Positions 47,160-55,990 of a stretch of DNA of 64,000 nucleotides are shown in pieces. Under the pieces are notes generated by a model. The model ran no database searches and was not told the DNA's origin. It saw only the letters and a program-made list of their open reading frames with translations. The stretch spans positions 161,408 to 225,407 of the forward strand of contig CAWBCM010000013.1 in NCBI GenBank assembly GCA_963787285.1, written 5' to 3'. How positions within the stretch are numbered: position 1 is the stretch's first letter; each line of letters begins with the position of its first letter. The DNA is from JAHEJN01 sp963787285 (lineage in GTDB: Bacteria > Actinomycetota > Acidimicrobiia > Acidimicrobiales > JAHEJN01). A program made the position numbers and the translations under genes.

Positions 47160-47904
47160 ATGCGTGATTCCCCGACCCCTGCGCGCCATCCCGGGCCGCG
47201 CTTGCTGGCACTGGACACGGCCACCGAACGCCTCAGTGTGGCGGTGGTCGTGGGTGAGCGGCAATGGGTCGCCGACGAGGCCGGCGGGCCGCTGGCTTCG
47301 GCGCGTCTGCTGCCGCTGAGTTTCGAGTTGCTGCAGCAGCGCGGGCGTCGCCTTGCGCGAACTCGATGCCATCGCCTTCGGTCGCGGCCCGGGTGCCTTC
47401 ACCGGCTTGCGCACCGCCTGTTCGGTGGCACAGGGGCTGGCGTTTGGCGCGGCGCTGCCGGTGTTGCCGCTCGACAGCCTGGCCATCGTTGCCGATGACG
47501 CCTTCGCGCAGCACCGCGCGACGGATGTCTGGGTGGCGATGGACGCGCGCATGGACGAGGTCTACGCGGCGGCGTACCGTCGCGTCGATGCGGGCTGGCT
47601 GGCGGTGCACGAACCGGCCCTGTACTCCTTGCCCGCACTGCTCGAGGCCTGGCAGCGCATGGCGCCGGTCTGCGTGGCCGGCACGGCATTGGCGGCATTC
47701 GGGTCGCGGCTGCCCACGGGCCCTGCGCTGCGCGTCGAGGCGACCCCGGAGCGCGCGGCCGCGCTGGCGCGCCTGGCGCGCGTCGCCTGGCAGCGCGGCG
47801 ACGCCGTCGACGCCGCGCTGGCGTTGCCGCTGTACCTGCGCGACAAGGTCGCGCTGACCACCGCCGAGCGCGCGGCGGTGGCCGCGGCCAAAGCGGCGGC
47901 GTGA
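47160..47904 (+). CDS. tsaB: tRNA threonylcarbamoyladenosine protein TsaB, one frameshift
   Basis: ASKHA-fold partner of TsaD in t6A formation. Begins LLALDTATERLSVAVVVGER and continues, after a one-base shift near 47338 (LLQ|AGVALREL), with LDAIAFGRGPGAFTGLRTAC, VWVAMDARMDEVYAAAY and an Ala-rich end. About 247 residues when repaired. It leads the tsaB-rimI-udg-DMT cluster common in Burkholderiales. Confidence 0.9.
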
Positions 47905-47920
47905 GCACGGAGCCGGCCCG

Positions 47921-48436
47921 ATGAGCGCCATGCCGCAGCCCGCCGACAGTGCCGCTTTGCACAGCGCGGCGATGACCGTCGCCGACCTGGATGCGGTGCT
48001 GGCCATCGAGAACGCGGTCTACGAGTTTCCGTGGACGCGCGGCAACTTCATCGATTCGCTGGCGGCGGGATACAGCGCCCGCCTGCTGTGCGATGCGCAG
48101 GGCGGGCTGCGCGCCTACTGGGTCGCGATGCCCGGTGTGCAGGAGATGCATCTGTTGAACCTGACCGTCGCGCCGGCCTGGCAGCACCAGGGTCTGGGCC
48201 GCGCCATGCTCGACGGCCTGGTGGCGATGAGTCGCGAGGCCGGTGCTGCGTTTCTATGGCTCGAGGTGCGGGAAAGCAACCAGCGCGCACGCGCGGTGTA
48301 CGAGCGTTATGGCTTTGCGGCGGTGGGCTGGCGCCGGGGCTACTACCCGGCTGCGGCCGGCACGCGCGAGGACGCCTGCGTCATGCGCCTGGCCCTGGCC
48401 GAACAGACCACCGAGGCGGGCCGTGCGCTGGAGTGA
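47921..48436 (+). CDS. rimI: Ribosomal protein alanine acetyltransferase
   Basis: 171-residue GNAT. Landmarks: AVLAIENAVYEFPWTRGNFI, LLNLTVAPAWQHQGLGRAML (acetyl-CoA loop Q-x-x-G-x-G) and FLWLEVRESNQRARAVYERY with GFAAVGWRRGYY. RimI acetylates the N-terminal Ala of ribosomal protein S18. It sits directly after tsaB, and its end overlaps the next start by 14 bases. Confidence 0.92.
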   Translation: MSAMPQPADSAALHSAAMTVADLDAVLAIENAVYEFPWTRGNFIDSLAAGYSARLLCDAQGGLRAYWVAMPGVQEMHLLNLTVAPAWQHQGLGRAMLDGLVAMSREAGAAFLWLEVRESNQRARAVYERYGFAAVGWRRGYYPAAAGTREDACVMRLALAEQTTEAGRALE

Positions 48437-49229
48437 GCGTCAGCGCGCAATGCTGCAGGCCATGGGTGTGCGCCTGTTCGGCACCCCGGTTGCCAGCGAG
48501 CCTGCGCCGCCTGCGGCGGTGGTCGGTGCGCCATCCGCGCCAAGCGTCGGCACGGCCGGCGTGCCGGCTGCGGCCGTTCGACGCGTGGCACCGGTGGTGG
48601 TCGCGCCGTTGGCAGCGCCTGGGCCGGCGGCGGATGGCGCGCAGCGCGCCGACATCGCCACCCTGGGCTGGCCCGAACTGCGCGACGCCGTGGCGGGGTG
48701 TCGCGCCTGCGCGCTGTGCGAATCGCGCCACCAGACCGTGTTCGGCGTCGGCCACCCGAGCGCACATTGGATGGTCATTGGCGAAGCGCCGGGCGAGCAG
48801 GAAGACCGACGCGGCGAGCCCTTTGTCGGCCCGGCCGGTCAGTTGCTCGACAACATGCTGCGCGCTGTGGGCCTCACCCGCGACGAAGGCCCGCCCGAGC
48901 GCCAGGTCTTCATCGCCAACACGCTGAAGTGCCGGCCGCCGAAGAACCGCAACCCCGACCCGGCCGAGACGGCGCAATGCGCGCCTTTCCTCGAGCGCCA
49001 GATTGCGCTGGTGCAACCGCGCATCATCCTGGCCCTGGGCCGCTTTGCCGCGCAGGCGCTGTTGGCCAGCGATCTGCCACTGGGCAAGCTGCGCGGCAGC
49101 GTGCATGACTGGCGCGGCGTGCCGGTGGTCGTGACCTACCACCCTGCCTACCTGCTGCGCGCACCGAGCGACAAGGCGCGCGCCTGGGAAGACCTGTGCC
49201 TCGCGGCGAGTGTGGCGCAGGGAACATGA
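48423..49229 (+). CDS. Uracil-DNA glycosylase, family 4 (iron-sulfur)
   Basis: 268 residues from a GTG at 48423 (VRWSERQRAMLQAMG). An Ala/Pro-rich linker occupies about 20-75. The catalytic part has [4Fe-4S] cysteines in GCRACALCESR, the active motif GEAPGEQEDRRGEPFVGPAG, the third cysteine in LKCRPPKNRNPDP, and VVTYHPAYLLR as the DNA-binding motif. It removes uracil from deaminated DNA. Its stop overlaps the next ATG (ATGA). Confidence 0.92.
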   Translation: MRWSERQRAMLQAMGVRLFGTPVASEPAPPAAVVGAPSAPSVGTAGVPAAAVRRVAPVVVAPLAAPGPAADGAQRADIATLGWPELRDAVAGCRACALCESRHQTVFGVGHPSAHWMVIGEAPGEQEDRRGEPFVGPAGQLLDNMLRAVGLTRDEGPPERQVFIANTLKCRPPKNRNPDPAETAQCAPFLERQIALVQPRIILALGRFAAQALLASDLPLGKLRGSVHDWRGVPVVVTYHPAYLLRAPSDKARAWEDLCLAASVAQGT

Positions 49230-50131
49230 CCGCGCTGCACCCGAGCCACGCCGCCGAACTGCGCCTGGCCAGCGCGCTGATCTTCGTCGCGCCCGCGCTG
49301 TGGAGCGTCAACTACCTGGTGGCGCGCTGGGCCCCGGGCGTGATTGCGCCGCACATGCTGGCCCTGGCACGCTGGACGGTGGCCGCGCTGCTGCTGAGTG
49401 CATTCTGCTGGCGCGAGCTGGTCGCCAAGCGGCATCTGATCCGCGCCGAGGCGCTGCACTTCCTGGTGCTCGGCGCCTTGGGCATGTGGATCTGCGGCGC
49501 CTTCGTCTACATCGGTGGGCGCAGCACCTCGGCGGTCAACATCGGCCTGCTCTACGCCACCTCGCCGGTGATGATCGCCCTGGCCTCGGCGCTCTGGCTG
49601 CACGAGCGCTTCTCGAGGTTCCAGGCCCTGGGTGTGGCGCTGGCGCTGGCGGGCATGCTGCACATCGTCGTCAAGGGCGAGTGGGCCGCGCTGGGGCAGG
49701 TCGGCATCAACCCGGGCGACCTCTGGATCGCCGCCGCGGTGTTGTCCTGGACCGTCTACTCGCTGCTGCTCCGCGGCTGGCCCTCGAGTTTCGGTTCGCT
49801 GGCGCGCCTGACCCTGATCGCCTGCGGTGGCGTGATCGTGCTGATCCCGTTCACGCTCTGGGAGGCGGTGTTCTGGCTGCCCTCGACGCTGTCGATGCAG
49901 AGCGTCGGCCTGGTGCTTGCCGCGGCGCTGCTGCCCGGCGCCGCGGCGTACGGCGCCTACTCGTTCATGCAGCGCGTGCTCGGTGCATCGCGGGTGGCCA
50001 TGGTGCTCTACCTCAGCCCGCTGTACAGCGCGGTCATCGGCTGGGCCGTGCTCGGCGAGAGCATCGAGCCCTTCCACTGGCTCGGCGCCATGCTCATCCT
50101 GCCCGGCATCTGGTTGTCGACGCGCCGCTGA
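49226..50131 (+). CDS. DMT-superfamily (EamA) exporter
   Basis: 301 residues with ten hydrophobic segments in two EamA repeats, for example LIFVAPALWSVNYLVARWAP and LWIAAAVLSWTVYSLLLRGW. Conserved loop SPVMIALASALWLHERFSRF at the end of repeat 1 and LSPLYSAVIGWAVLGESIEP at the end of repeat 2. Probably a metabolite exporter; substrate unknown. Coupled to udg by a 4-base overlap. Confidence 0.9.
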   Translation: MTALHPSHAAELRLASALIFVAPALWSVNYLVARWAPGVIAPHMLALARWTVAALLLSAFCWRELVAKRHLIRAEALHFLVLGALGMWICGAFVYIGGRSTSAVNIGLLYATSPVMIALASALWLHERFSRFQALGVALALAGMLHIVVKGEWAALGQVGINPGDLWIAAAVLSWTVYSLLLRGWPSSFGSLARLTLIACGGVIVLIPFTLWEAVFWLPSTLSMQSVGLVLAAALLPGAAAYGAYSFMQRVLGASRVAMVLYLSPLYSAVIGWAVLGESIEPFHWLGAMLILPGIWLSTRR

Positions 50132-50383
50132 ATGGGCCCACCCCCGTAGCGGCTTCGCCGCTCGCCCTCGAGGGGGCTGAAGCCCGCGGCTCCAAACCGA
50201 CCTGCGTCGGTTTGGACGGGCCGAAGGATGGCCGCGTCTCGCGGCCATGCGGCCTGCAAGGCCACGCCAGCGGCCGGGCGGAGCCCGATCCGCGGCGCGT
50301 GCTGGCAGGGCTCTGCGGCTTGCGACGGCTGTCGTGGTTGGTAGAAGATGTAGGCTCTGCCACAGCAGCATCGGAGACCGACG
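50132..50383. repeat. REP-like palindrome cluster, no gene
   Basis: Series of GC palindromes: GTAGCGGCTTCGCCGCTCGC, CCAAACCGACCTGCGTCGGTTTGG, GGCCGCGTCTCGCGGCC and CGGCCTGCAAGGCC. They resemble the repeat before purK. The PhyH promoter must lie in the last 80 bases; no clear boxes seen. Confidence 0.5.
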
Positions 50384-51266
50384 ATGAAACTCAGCGCCCA
50401 GCATCGCGCGGACTTCGACCGCGACGGCTACCTGTTCTTTCCCGGCCTGTTCAGCGCGGCGGAAATGCAACCGATGCTCGACGCCGTGCCTGAGTTGTAC
50501 CGCCGCCGCGAGGCCTACAACGTGCGCGAGAAGGATAGCGACGCCGTGCGCACCAATTTCGCCGGGCACTTGGTGAGCGAGCCCTTCGCGCGCCTAGCTA
50601 GGCACCCGCGCATGGTCGAGCCGGTCCAGGACCTGCTGGGTGAGGCGCTCTACATGCACCAGTTCAAGATCAACGGCAAGCTGGCCTTCGAGGGCGACGT
50701 CTGGCAGTGGCACCAGGACTACGGCACCTGGAAGAACGACGACCTGATGCCCACCGAACGGGCGATGAACGTCGCCATCTTTCTCGACGATGTCAACGAA
50801 TTCAACGGCCCGCTGATGTTCATCCCCGGCAGCCACAAGAAGGGCGTGGTCGACGCCCGGCACGATGTCTCGACCACGAGCTACCCGCTGTGGACCGTCG
50901 ACAACGCCCTGATCGCGCAACTCGTCGAGCGTGCAGGCGGCAAGCAGGGCGGCATCGTCAGCCCCCAGGGACCGGCCGGCTCGATGATCCTGTTCCACTC
51001 CTGCCTGGTGCACGCCTCGACCAGCAACCTGTCGCCGTGGAACCGCGTCAGCGTCTACCTCAGCCTGTGCGCGGTCTCGCAACCACATCCGCCGCTTCAA
51101 GCGCCCCGAGTACATCGCGCATCGCGACTTCGCGCCGATCGACTGCCTGCCCGACGACTGCCTGCTGAGCGACTACCCGGTCGAGCTGCCATGGAACGAC
51201 GGCATGCCGGCGAGTGCACTCGTGACGTCCTCTGAACCGATCGACAGCCCGCGCAAGGCCGCATGA
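50384..51266 (+). CDS. Phytanoyl-CoA dioxygenase family oxygenase, one frameshift
   Basis: Non-haem Fe(II)/2-oxoglutarate oxygenase, about 293 residues. Iron ligands: H-x-D in WQWHQDYGTW and a distal His in LVHASTSNLSPWN; the 2-oxoglutarate-binding Arg should follow in SPWNRVSVYL. The N-terminal FDRDGYLFFPGLFSAAEMQP is typical of PhyH proteins. One added base near 51076 shifts the frame after SLCAVS; corrected, it continues NHIRRFKRPEYIAHRDFAPI and ends at 51266. It is closer to the ectoine-hydroxylase-like group than to human PhyH. First gene of a four-gene operon, two bases from the next ATG. Confidence 0.87.
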
Positions 51267-51267
51267 C

Positions 51268-52628
51268 ATGAATCTCTACACCAAACTCCAGCAACGCCAG
51301 GCCGACAACAAGCCGATCCGCATCGGCCTGATCGGCGCCGGCAAGTTCGGCTCGATGTACCTGGCGCAGATCCCGCGCACGCCGGGCGTGCACCTGGTGG
51401 GCATTGCCGACCTCTCGCCCGACGCCGCGCGCGCCAACCTCGCCCGCGTCGGCTGGGAAGCGCAGCGCACGCAGGCCGCCACGCTCGACGACGCGGTGAA
51501 GCAGCGGCAGCACGCATATCGGCGACGACTGGCGCGCGCTGGTGCGGCATCCGGCGATCGACGTCATCGTCGAATGCACCGGCAATCCGATCGCCGCGGT
51601 CGAGCATTGCCTCGAAGCCTTCGCGCACAAGAAGCACGTGGTCAACGTCACCGTCGAGGCCGATGCCTTCTGCGGCCCGCTGCTGGCCCAGCGCGCCGCC
51701 GAGGCCGGCGTGGTCTATTCGCTGGCCTTCGGCGACCAGCCGGCGCTGATCTGCGACCTGGTCGACTGGGCGCGCACCTGCGGCTTTCCGGTGGTCGCGG
51801 CCGGGCGCGGCCACAAGTGGCTGCCGCACTTCGCGCAGAGCACGCCCGACACGGTCTGGGGCTACTACGGCCTGACGCCCGAGCAGGCCGCACGCGGCGG
51901 CCTGAACCCGAAGATGTTCAACAGCTTCCTCGACGGCAGCAAGCCGTCGATCGAAAGCACCGCGGTCAGCAATGCCACCGGCCTGGGCGTGCCGAGCAAC
52001 GGCCTGCTGTACCCGCCGGCCAGCGTCGAGGACATTCCCTTCGTCACGCGCCCGATCGGCGAAGGCGGCGTGCTCGAGCGCAAGGGCATGGTCGAGGTGA
52101 TCTCGTCGCTCGAGGCCGACGGCCGCAAGATTCCCTACGACATCCGCATGGGCGTGTGGGTCACGGTCGAGGCCGAGACCGACTACATCAAGAACTGCTT
52201 CGAGGAATACAACGCCCACACCGACCCGAGCGGGCGCTACTTCACGCTCTACAAGCGCTGGCACCTGATCGGCCTGGAGGTCGGCGTGTCGGTGGCCAGC
52301 GTGGCGCTGCGCGGCGAGCCCACCGGCGTGGCCACGGGCTGGAACGCCGACGTGGTGGCCACCGCCAAGCGCGACCTGCAGCCCGGCGAGATGCTCGACG
52401 GCGAAGGCGGCTACACGGTCTGGGGCAAGCTGCTGCCGGCGGCGACGTCGGTGGCGATGGGCGGCCTGCCGCTGGGGCTGGCGCACGACGTCAAGCTGAT
52501 GCGCCCGGTCAAGAAGGGCCAGAGCCTGAGCTGGGCCGACGTGGCGATGGACACGTCGACCCACGCCTACAGGACGCGGCGGGCGATGGAGGCGATGTTC
52601 GCGGCGACCGGCGCTGAAGGCGGCCTGA
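51268..52628 (+). CDS. NAD(P)-dependent oxidoreductase with SAF domain, two frameshifts
   Basis: About 450 residues. Rossmann domain with IRIGLIGAGKFGSMYL and VIVECTGNPIAAVEH, a homoserine-dehydrogenase-like core (COG4091 type), and a C-terminal SAF domain (VATAKRDLQPGEMLDGEGGY; LMRPVKKGQSLSWADV). Such proteins are often misnamed flagellar or homoserine dehydrogenases; some oxidise or isomerise branched sugar acids. Frame changes near 51510 and 52615; the corrected end is near KAA-stop at 52628. It precedes the amidohydrolase by 9 bases. Confidence 0.83.
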
Positions 52629-52637
52629 GCGCCGGCC

Positions 52638-54330
52638 ATGGACGACCTGCTGATCCGCAACGCGACGCTGCTTCGACGGCAGCGGCGCCGAGCCGACCGT
52701 CGGCGACCTGGCGGTGCGCGACGGCCGCATCCGCGCGATCGGCCCGTCGTTGACGCGTCGACGCGACGCAGGTCATCGACGCCAACGGCCTGGCGCTGAT
52801 GCCCGGCATCATCGACAGCCACACCCACTTCGACGCCCAGATCACCTGGGACCCGTACGTGCGCCCGTCGCCGGCGCTCGGCGTGACGACGGCGGTGATC
52901 GGCAACTGCGGCTTCACGATCGCACCGTGCCGGCCGGCCGACCGCGAGCTGACGATGCGCAACCTGACGCAGGTCGAAGGCATGTCGCTCGACGTGCTGC
53001 GCCAGGGCATCGCTGGGACTTCGAGACCTTTGCCGAGTACCTGGCGCAGCTGCGCGCGCAGCGGCAGCGCGGTCAACCTCGCGGCCTATGTCGGCCACTC
53101 GTCGCTGCGCACCTGGGTCATGGGCGCCGACGCCGCGCAGCGCGCGGCCACGCCGGACGAGATCGCGCAGATGGCGGCGCTGGTGCGCGAGGCGATGGCC
53201 GCCGGCGCGGTCGGCCTGGCCAGCAGCACCAGCCCGGCGCACAACGGCGAGGGCGGCGTGCCGATGCCCTCGCGCCTGGCCGACGACGCCGAGACACCTG
53301 GCGCTGATCGAGGCCATGGGCGCAGGCGGGCGGCGGCGTCTACATGGTCACCAAGGGCGGGCAGATGCCGGTGGCGCTGCTCGAGGAGATGAGCGCGCGC
53401 TCGGGCCGGCCGGTGATGATCGCCGCGCTGCTGCACAACAGCACCAACCCGCAGGCGGTGTTCGACGACCTCGACGCCATCAGCGCCGCCAACGCAGCGC
53501 GGGCGCAGGCTGATCGGCCAGGTCTCGTGCTGCCCGCTGACGATGGACTTCACGCTCGCCTCGCCCTACCCGGTCGAAGGCCTGGCGAGCTGGAAGCCGG
53601 CGCTGGGCGTGCAGGGCGCGGCGCTGACGCGCCGTGCTCGCCGACACGTCGTTCCGCGACGGCGTGCGCGCCGAGCTGGCCGCGCCGGCGATGTTCCGCC
53701 TCTTCAACGGCGAGTGGGACAAGGTGCAGGTGGTCGAGGCCACGCGACCCGCGTCACCGCGAGCTCGAGCAGCGCAGCATCGCCGAGCTCGCCGCCGACG
53801 CAGGGCCGCGACCCGCTCGACGTCGATGCTCGACCTGGCGCTCGCCGAGGACCTGCGCACCGTCTTCACCGCGCAGCTGCTCAACAGCGACGAAGAGGCC
53901 GTGGGCCGCATGCTGAACCACCCGCACAGCATCGTCTCGCTCAGCGACGCCGGCGCGCACCTGACCTTCTTCAACGACGCCGGCTTCGGCCTGCACCTGC
54001 TCGGCCACTGGGTGCGCGAGCGCGGCGCGATGAGCCTGCCCGAGGCGGTGCGCCGCCTGACGCACCAGAGCGCGGCGCTGTTCGGCATGCCCGAGCGCGG
54101 CCTGCTGCGCGAGGGCTACGCCGCCGACCTGCTGCTGTTCGACCCGGCCAGCGTCGGCCGCGGCCCCAAGCGCCGCGTCTTCGACCTGCCCGGCGGCGCG
54201 CCGCGCCTGACCACCGACGCGATCGGCGTGCACGGCGTCTGGGTCAACGGCGTCCAGGTGGCCGACGCCAACGGCTTGATCGACGCCGCGCCGCTGGCCG
54301 GCGAGCTTGATGACGGAGTTCGGCGCATGA
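52638..54330 (+). CDS. D-aminoacylase-type amidohydrolase, heavily frameshifted
   Basis: Metal-dependent amidohydrolase of the N-acyl-D-amino-acid deacylase group, about 560 residues when repaired. Metal motif HTH in GIIDSHTHFDAQ, bridging Cys in VIGNCGFTIAPC, late Asp in SLSDAGAHLTFFNDAGF, and the end strand VWVNGVQVADANG. About twelve frame changes between 52673 and 54308, mostly single added bases and one loss near 53015; homology is continuous throughout. It would release a D-amino acid or cleave a related cyclic amide or lactone; the substrate cannot be read. Ends in an ATGA overlap with the cupin gene. Confidence 0.85.
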
Positions 54331-54618
54331 CGCAACCCAGCCTCAGCATTCGCGCAGTTCGAGGCCGACGCCAAGGCGCAGGGTTTCGACGAAGTCATCG
54401 AGCGGCGCTGGTCGCCCGGCCTGGTGCTGCCGTCGCACGGGCACCCTTTCGCGCTCAACGCGCTGGTGGTGCAGGGCGAGATGTGGCTCAGCGTCGGTGC
54501 CGACACCCAGCACCTGCAGGCCGGCCAGACCTTCGAGCTCGACCGCGCGGTCGAGCACAGCGAGCGCTACGGCGCCGAAGGTGCCGTCGTCTGGGTGGCG
54601 CGGCGCCACGCCGGCTGA
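54327..54618 (+). CDS. Small cupin-domain protein, one frameshift
   Basis: About 97 residues. ATG at 54327 overlaps the amidohydrolase stop. After one shift near 54352 the frame reads FEADAKAQGFDEVIERRWSP, then LPSHGHPFALNALVVQGEMW and VGADTQHLQAGQTFELD, a single cupin barrel with few metal ligands (only H in SHGHPF and H in DTQHL or VEHSERYG). Likely a binding or small isomerase component of the operon. Confidence 0.8.
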
Positions 54619-54628
54619 CCGGCCGGCG

Positions 54629-54850
54629 TCACGGCCCGCAGCCGCACGCCTTGCCCTGGGCTTGTATCGGCGGGCACGGCACGCTGCCGTAAGAGCAGAA
54701 GACACAGCAATCGCCGGCCAGGGGCGTCAGCAAGGTCTGGCACGCCGAGCATTCGTAGAACCATTGGCAGGCCTCGGTGGGCATCATCTCGGTTGCGACA
54801 TGCCCGCAGTGAGGGCAGGTCAGCGCCGAATCCCGCAACACTGCGTTCAC
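54629..54850 (-). CDS. GDCCVxC-type cysteine-rich protein of mer locus
   Basis: 73 residues from a GTG at 54850. Two zinc-ribbon-like pairs (CPHCGH and CSAC) and the signature GDCCVFCSYGSVPCPP. This family accompanies mer genes in proteobacteria and includes selenocysteine forms; here the site is Cys. Its exact role is not established. It overlaps the merP stop by 3 bases. Confidence 0.85.
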   Translation of the reverse strand: MNAVLRDSALTCPHCGHVATEMMPTEACQWFYECSACQTLLTPLAGDCCVFCSYGSVPCPPIQAQGKACGCGP

Positions 54851-55131
54851 TTCGGCGCGGCCTTGATGCGGGACGGATAGCCGGCGTCGCGCGTCGCATC
54901 GGTCAGCGCATTCAGCGTGGTCTTGGCGTCATCGAAAGTGACCCGCGCTTCGCGCTTGTCATAGTCGACCGCAGTCGCGCTGACCCCAGGTACTTTCTGC
55001 AACGCCTGTTTGACCGTGATCGGGCACACCGGGCAATTCATGCTCGGCACCGCCAGCGTGACCTGCTTGGACGCGGCGACAGCCGACAGCGGCAGCGCTG
55101 CGGCCAGGAAGATCATCGTCAGGAGCCTCAT
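54847..55131 (-). CDS. merP: Periplasmic mercury-binding protein
   Basis: 94 residues. Signal peptide MRLLTMIFLAAALPLSAVA, then a heavy-metal-associated ferredoxin-like domain with the metal site SMNCPVCPITVKQAL (canonical GMTCxxC with two Cys kept). Binds Hg(II) in the periplasm and hands it to MerT. Sixteen bases after merT. Confidence 0.91.
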   Translation of the reverse strand: MRLLTMIFLAAALPLSAVAASKQVTLAVPSMNCPVCPITVKQALQKVPGVSATAVDYDKREARVTFDDAKTTLNALTDATRDAGYPSRIKAAPK

Positions 55132-55146
55132 CGGGTTTGCCTCCGG

Positions 55147-55503
55147 TCAGTAGAACCACGGCGCTGCAAGCGGGAAGAGCAGCGCGACCACGATCAGCGC
55201 CGCAACCGCAACGAACGCCAGCTTGTAGTAGCGGCCAACGCCCGGCCGTGCGCACAGCGCGGCCGGCGCGCAGGTCGCGGGCCGCCAGATCCTGCGCCAG
55301 GCCAGCGTCATCGCAGCGAGCGCGACGACGAGAAAGATCGGCTGGTACGGCTCGAGCGCTGTCAGGTTGCTGATCCATGCGCCGGAGAACCCGAGCGAGA
55401 GCAGCAGCAACGGGCCGATGCAGCAGGTCGAGGCCAGCATGGCCGCCAAACCGCCGGCCCACAGTGAGCCGCGCGCGCTGGTCCCGGGGTCGTGCCCCGG
55501 CAT
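55147..55503 (-). CDS. merT: Mercuric transport protein
   Basis: 118 residues with three membrane helices (WAGGLAAMLASTCCIGPLLL; PYQPIFLVVALAAMTLAWRR; YKLAFVAVAALIVVALLFPL). The paired cysteines CC in TM1 and the Cys pair in ATCAPAALC on the inner loop are the Hg(II) relay. Imports mercury to the cytoplasm, where it is normally reduced by MerA; no merA is present here. Confidence 0.92.
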   Translation of the reverse strand: MPGHDPGTSARGSLWAGGLAAMLASTCCIGPLLLLSLGFSGAWISNLTALEPYQPIFLVVALAAMTLAWRRIWRPATCAPAALCARPGVGRYYKLAFVAVAALIVVALLFPLAAPWFY

Positions 55504-55536
55504 TCGACGTGGGTGGCTTCATGGCCTAAGCTTAGG

Positions 55537-55554
55537 TCCGTACCAAAGTACGGA
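55537..55554. promoter_or_regulatory. mer operator/promoter
   Basis: TCCGTAC-CAAA-GTACGGA, the canonical MerR dyad. Read toward merT it lies between TTGACT (-35) and TAAGCT (-10) with the 19-bp spacer that makes mer promoters depend on MerR bending. Confidence 0.88.
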
Positions 55555-55563
55555 GTCAAGCCC

Positions 55564-55965
55564 ATGTCGGTCCTGCCCATGACGATCGGTACGCTGGCCC
55601 GAAATGCCGGCGTCAACGTCGAAACGGTGCGCTACTACCAGCGCAAGGGCTTGATGCCGTTGCCCGACAAGGCCCAGGGCTCGGTGCGGCACTATGACGA
55701 CGCCGACCTGGCCCGCGTCGGATTCATCAAGGCGGCGCAGCGACTGGGTTTCAGCCTGGCCGAGATCGCCGACCTGCTGCGGCTCGACGACGGCACGCAG
55801 TGCGGAACTGCGCGCGGGATTGCCGAGCGAAAACTCGACGCGGTGCGCGCGAAGATGTCGGACCTGCGGCGCATCGAGGCCACGTTGGCCGATCTGGTGG
55901 TGCGCTGCCAGACATCGCGCCGAGCAGTCAAGTGTCCACTGATCGAGTCGCTGCGCGACGCCTGA
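55564..55965 (+). CDS. merR: Mercury-responsive MerR regulator
   Basis: 133 residues. HTH: MTIGTLARNAGVNVETVRYY QRKGL; the dimer helix follows. The three mercury-binding cysteines are present in DGTQCGTARG, VVRCQTSRR and VKCPLIESL. ATG at 55564 or 55579. Divergent from merT across the mer operator; represses, then activates with Hg(II). Confidence 0.94.
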   Translation: MSVLPMTIGTLARNAGVNVETVRYYQRKGLMPLPDKAQGSVRHYDDADLARVGFIKAAQRLGFSLAEIADLLRLDDGTQCGTARGIAERKLDAVRAKMSDLRRIEATLADLVVRCQTSRRAVKCPLIESLRDA

Positions 55966-55990
55966 GTCGCGGGCCGTGCGCGTGCGGCGC

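Noticed and set aside
49148..50569. 473-codon minus-strand frame over the DMT exporter
   Set aside because: Antisense shadow; the plus strand encodes a full ten-helix EamA protein.
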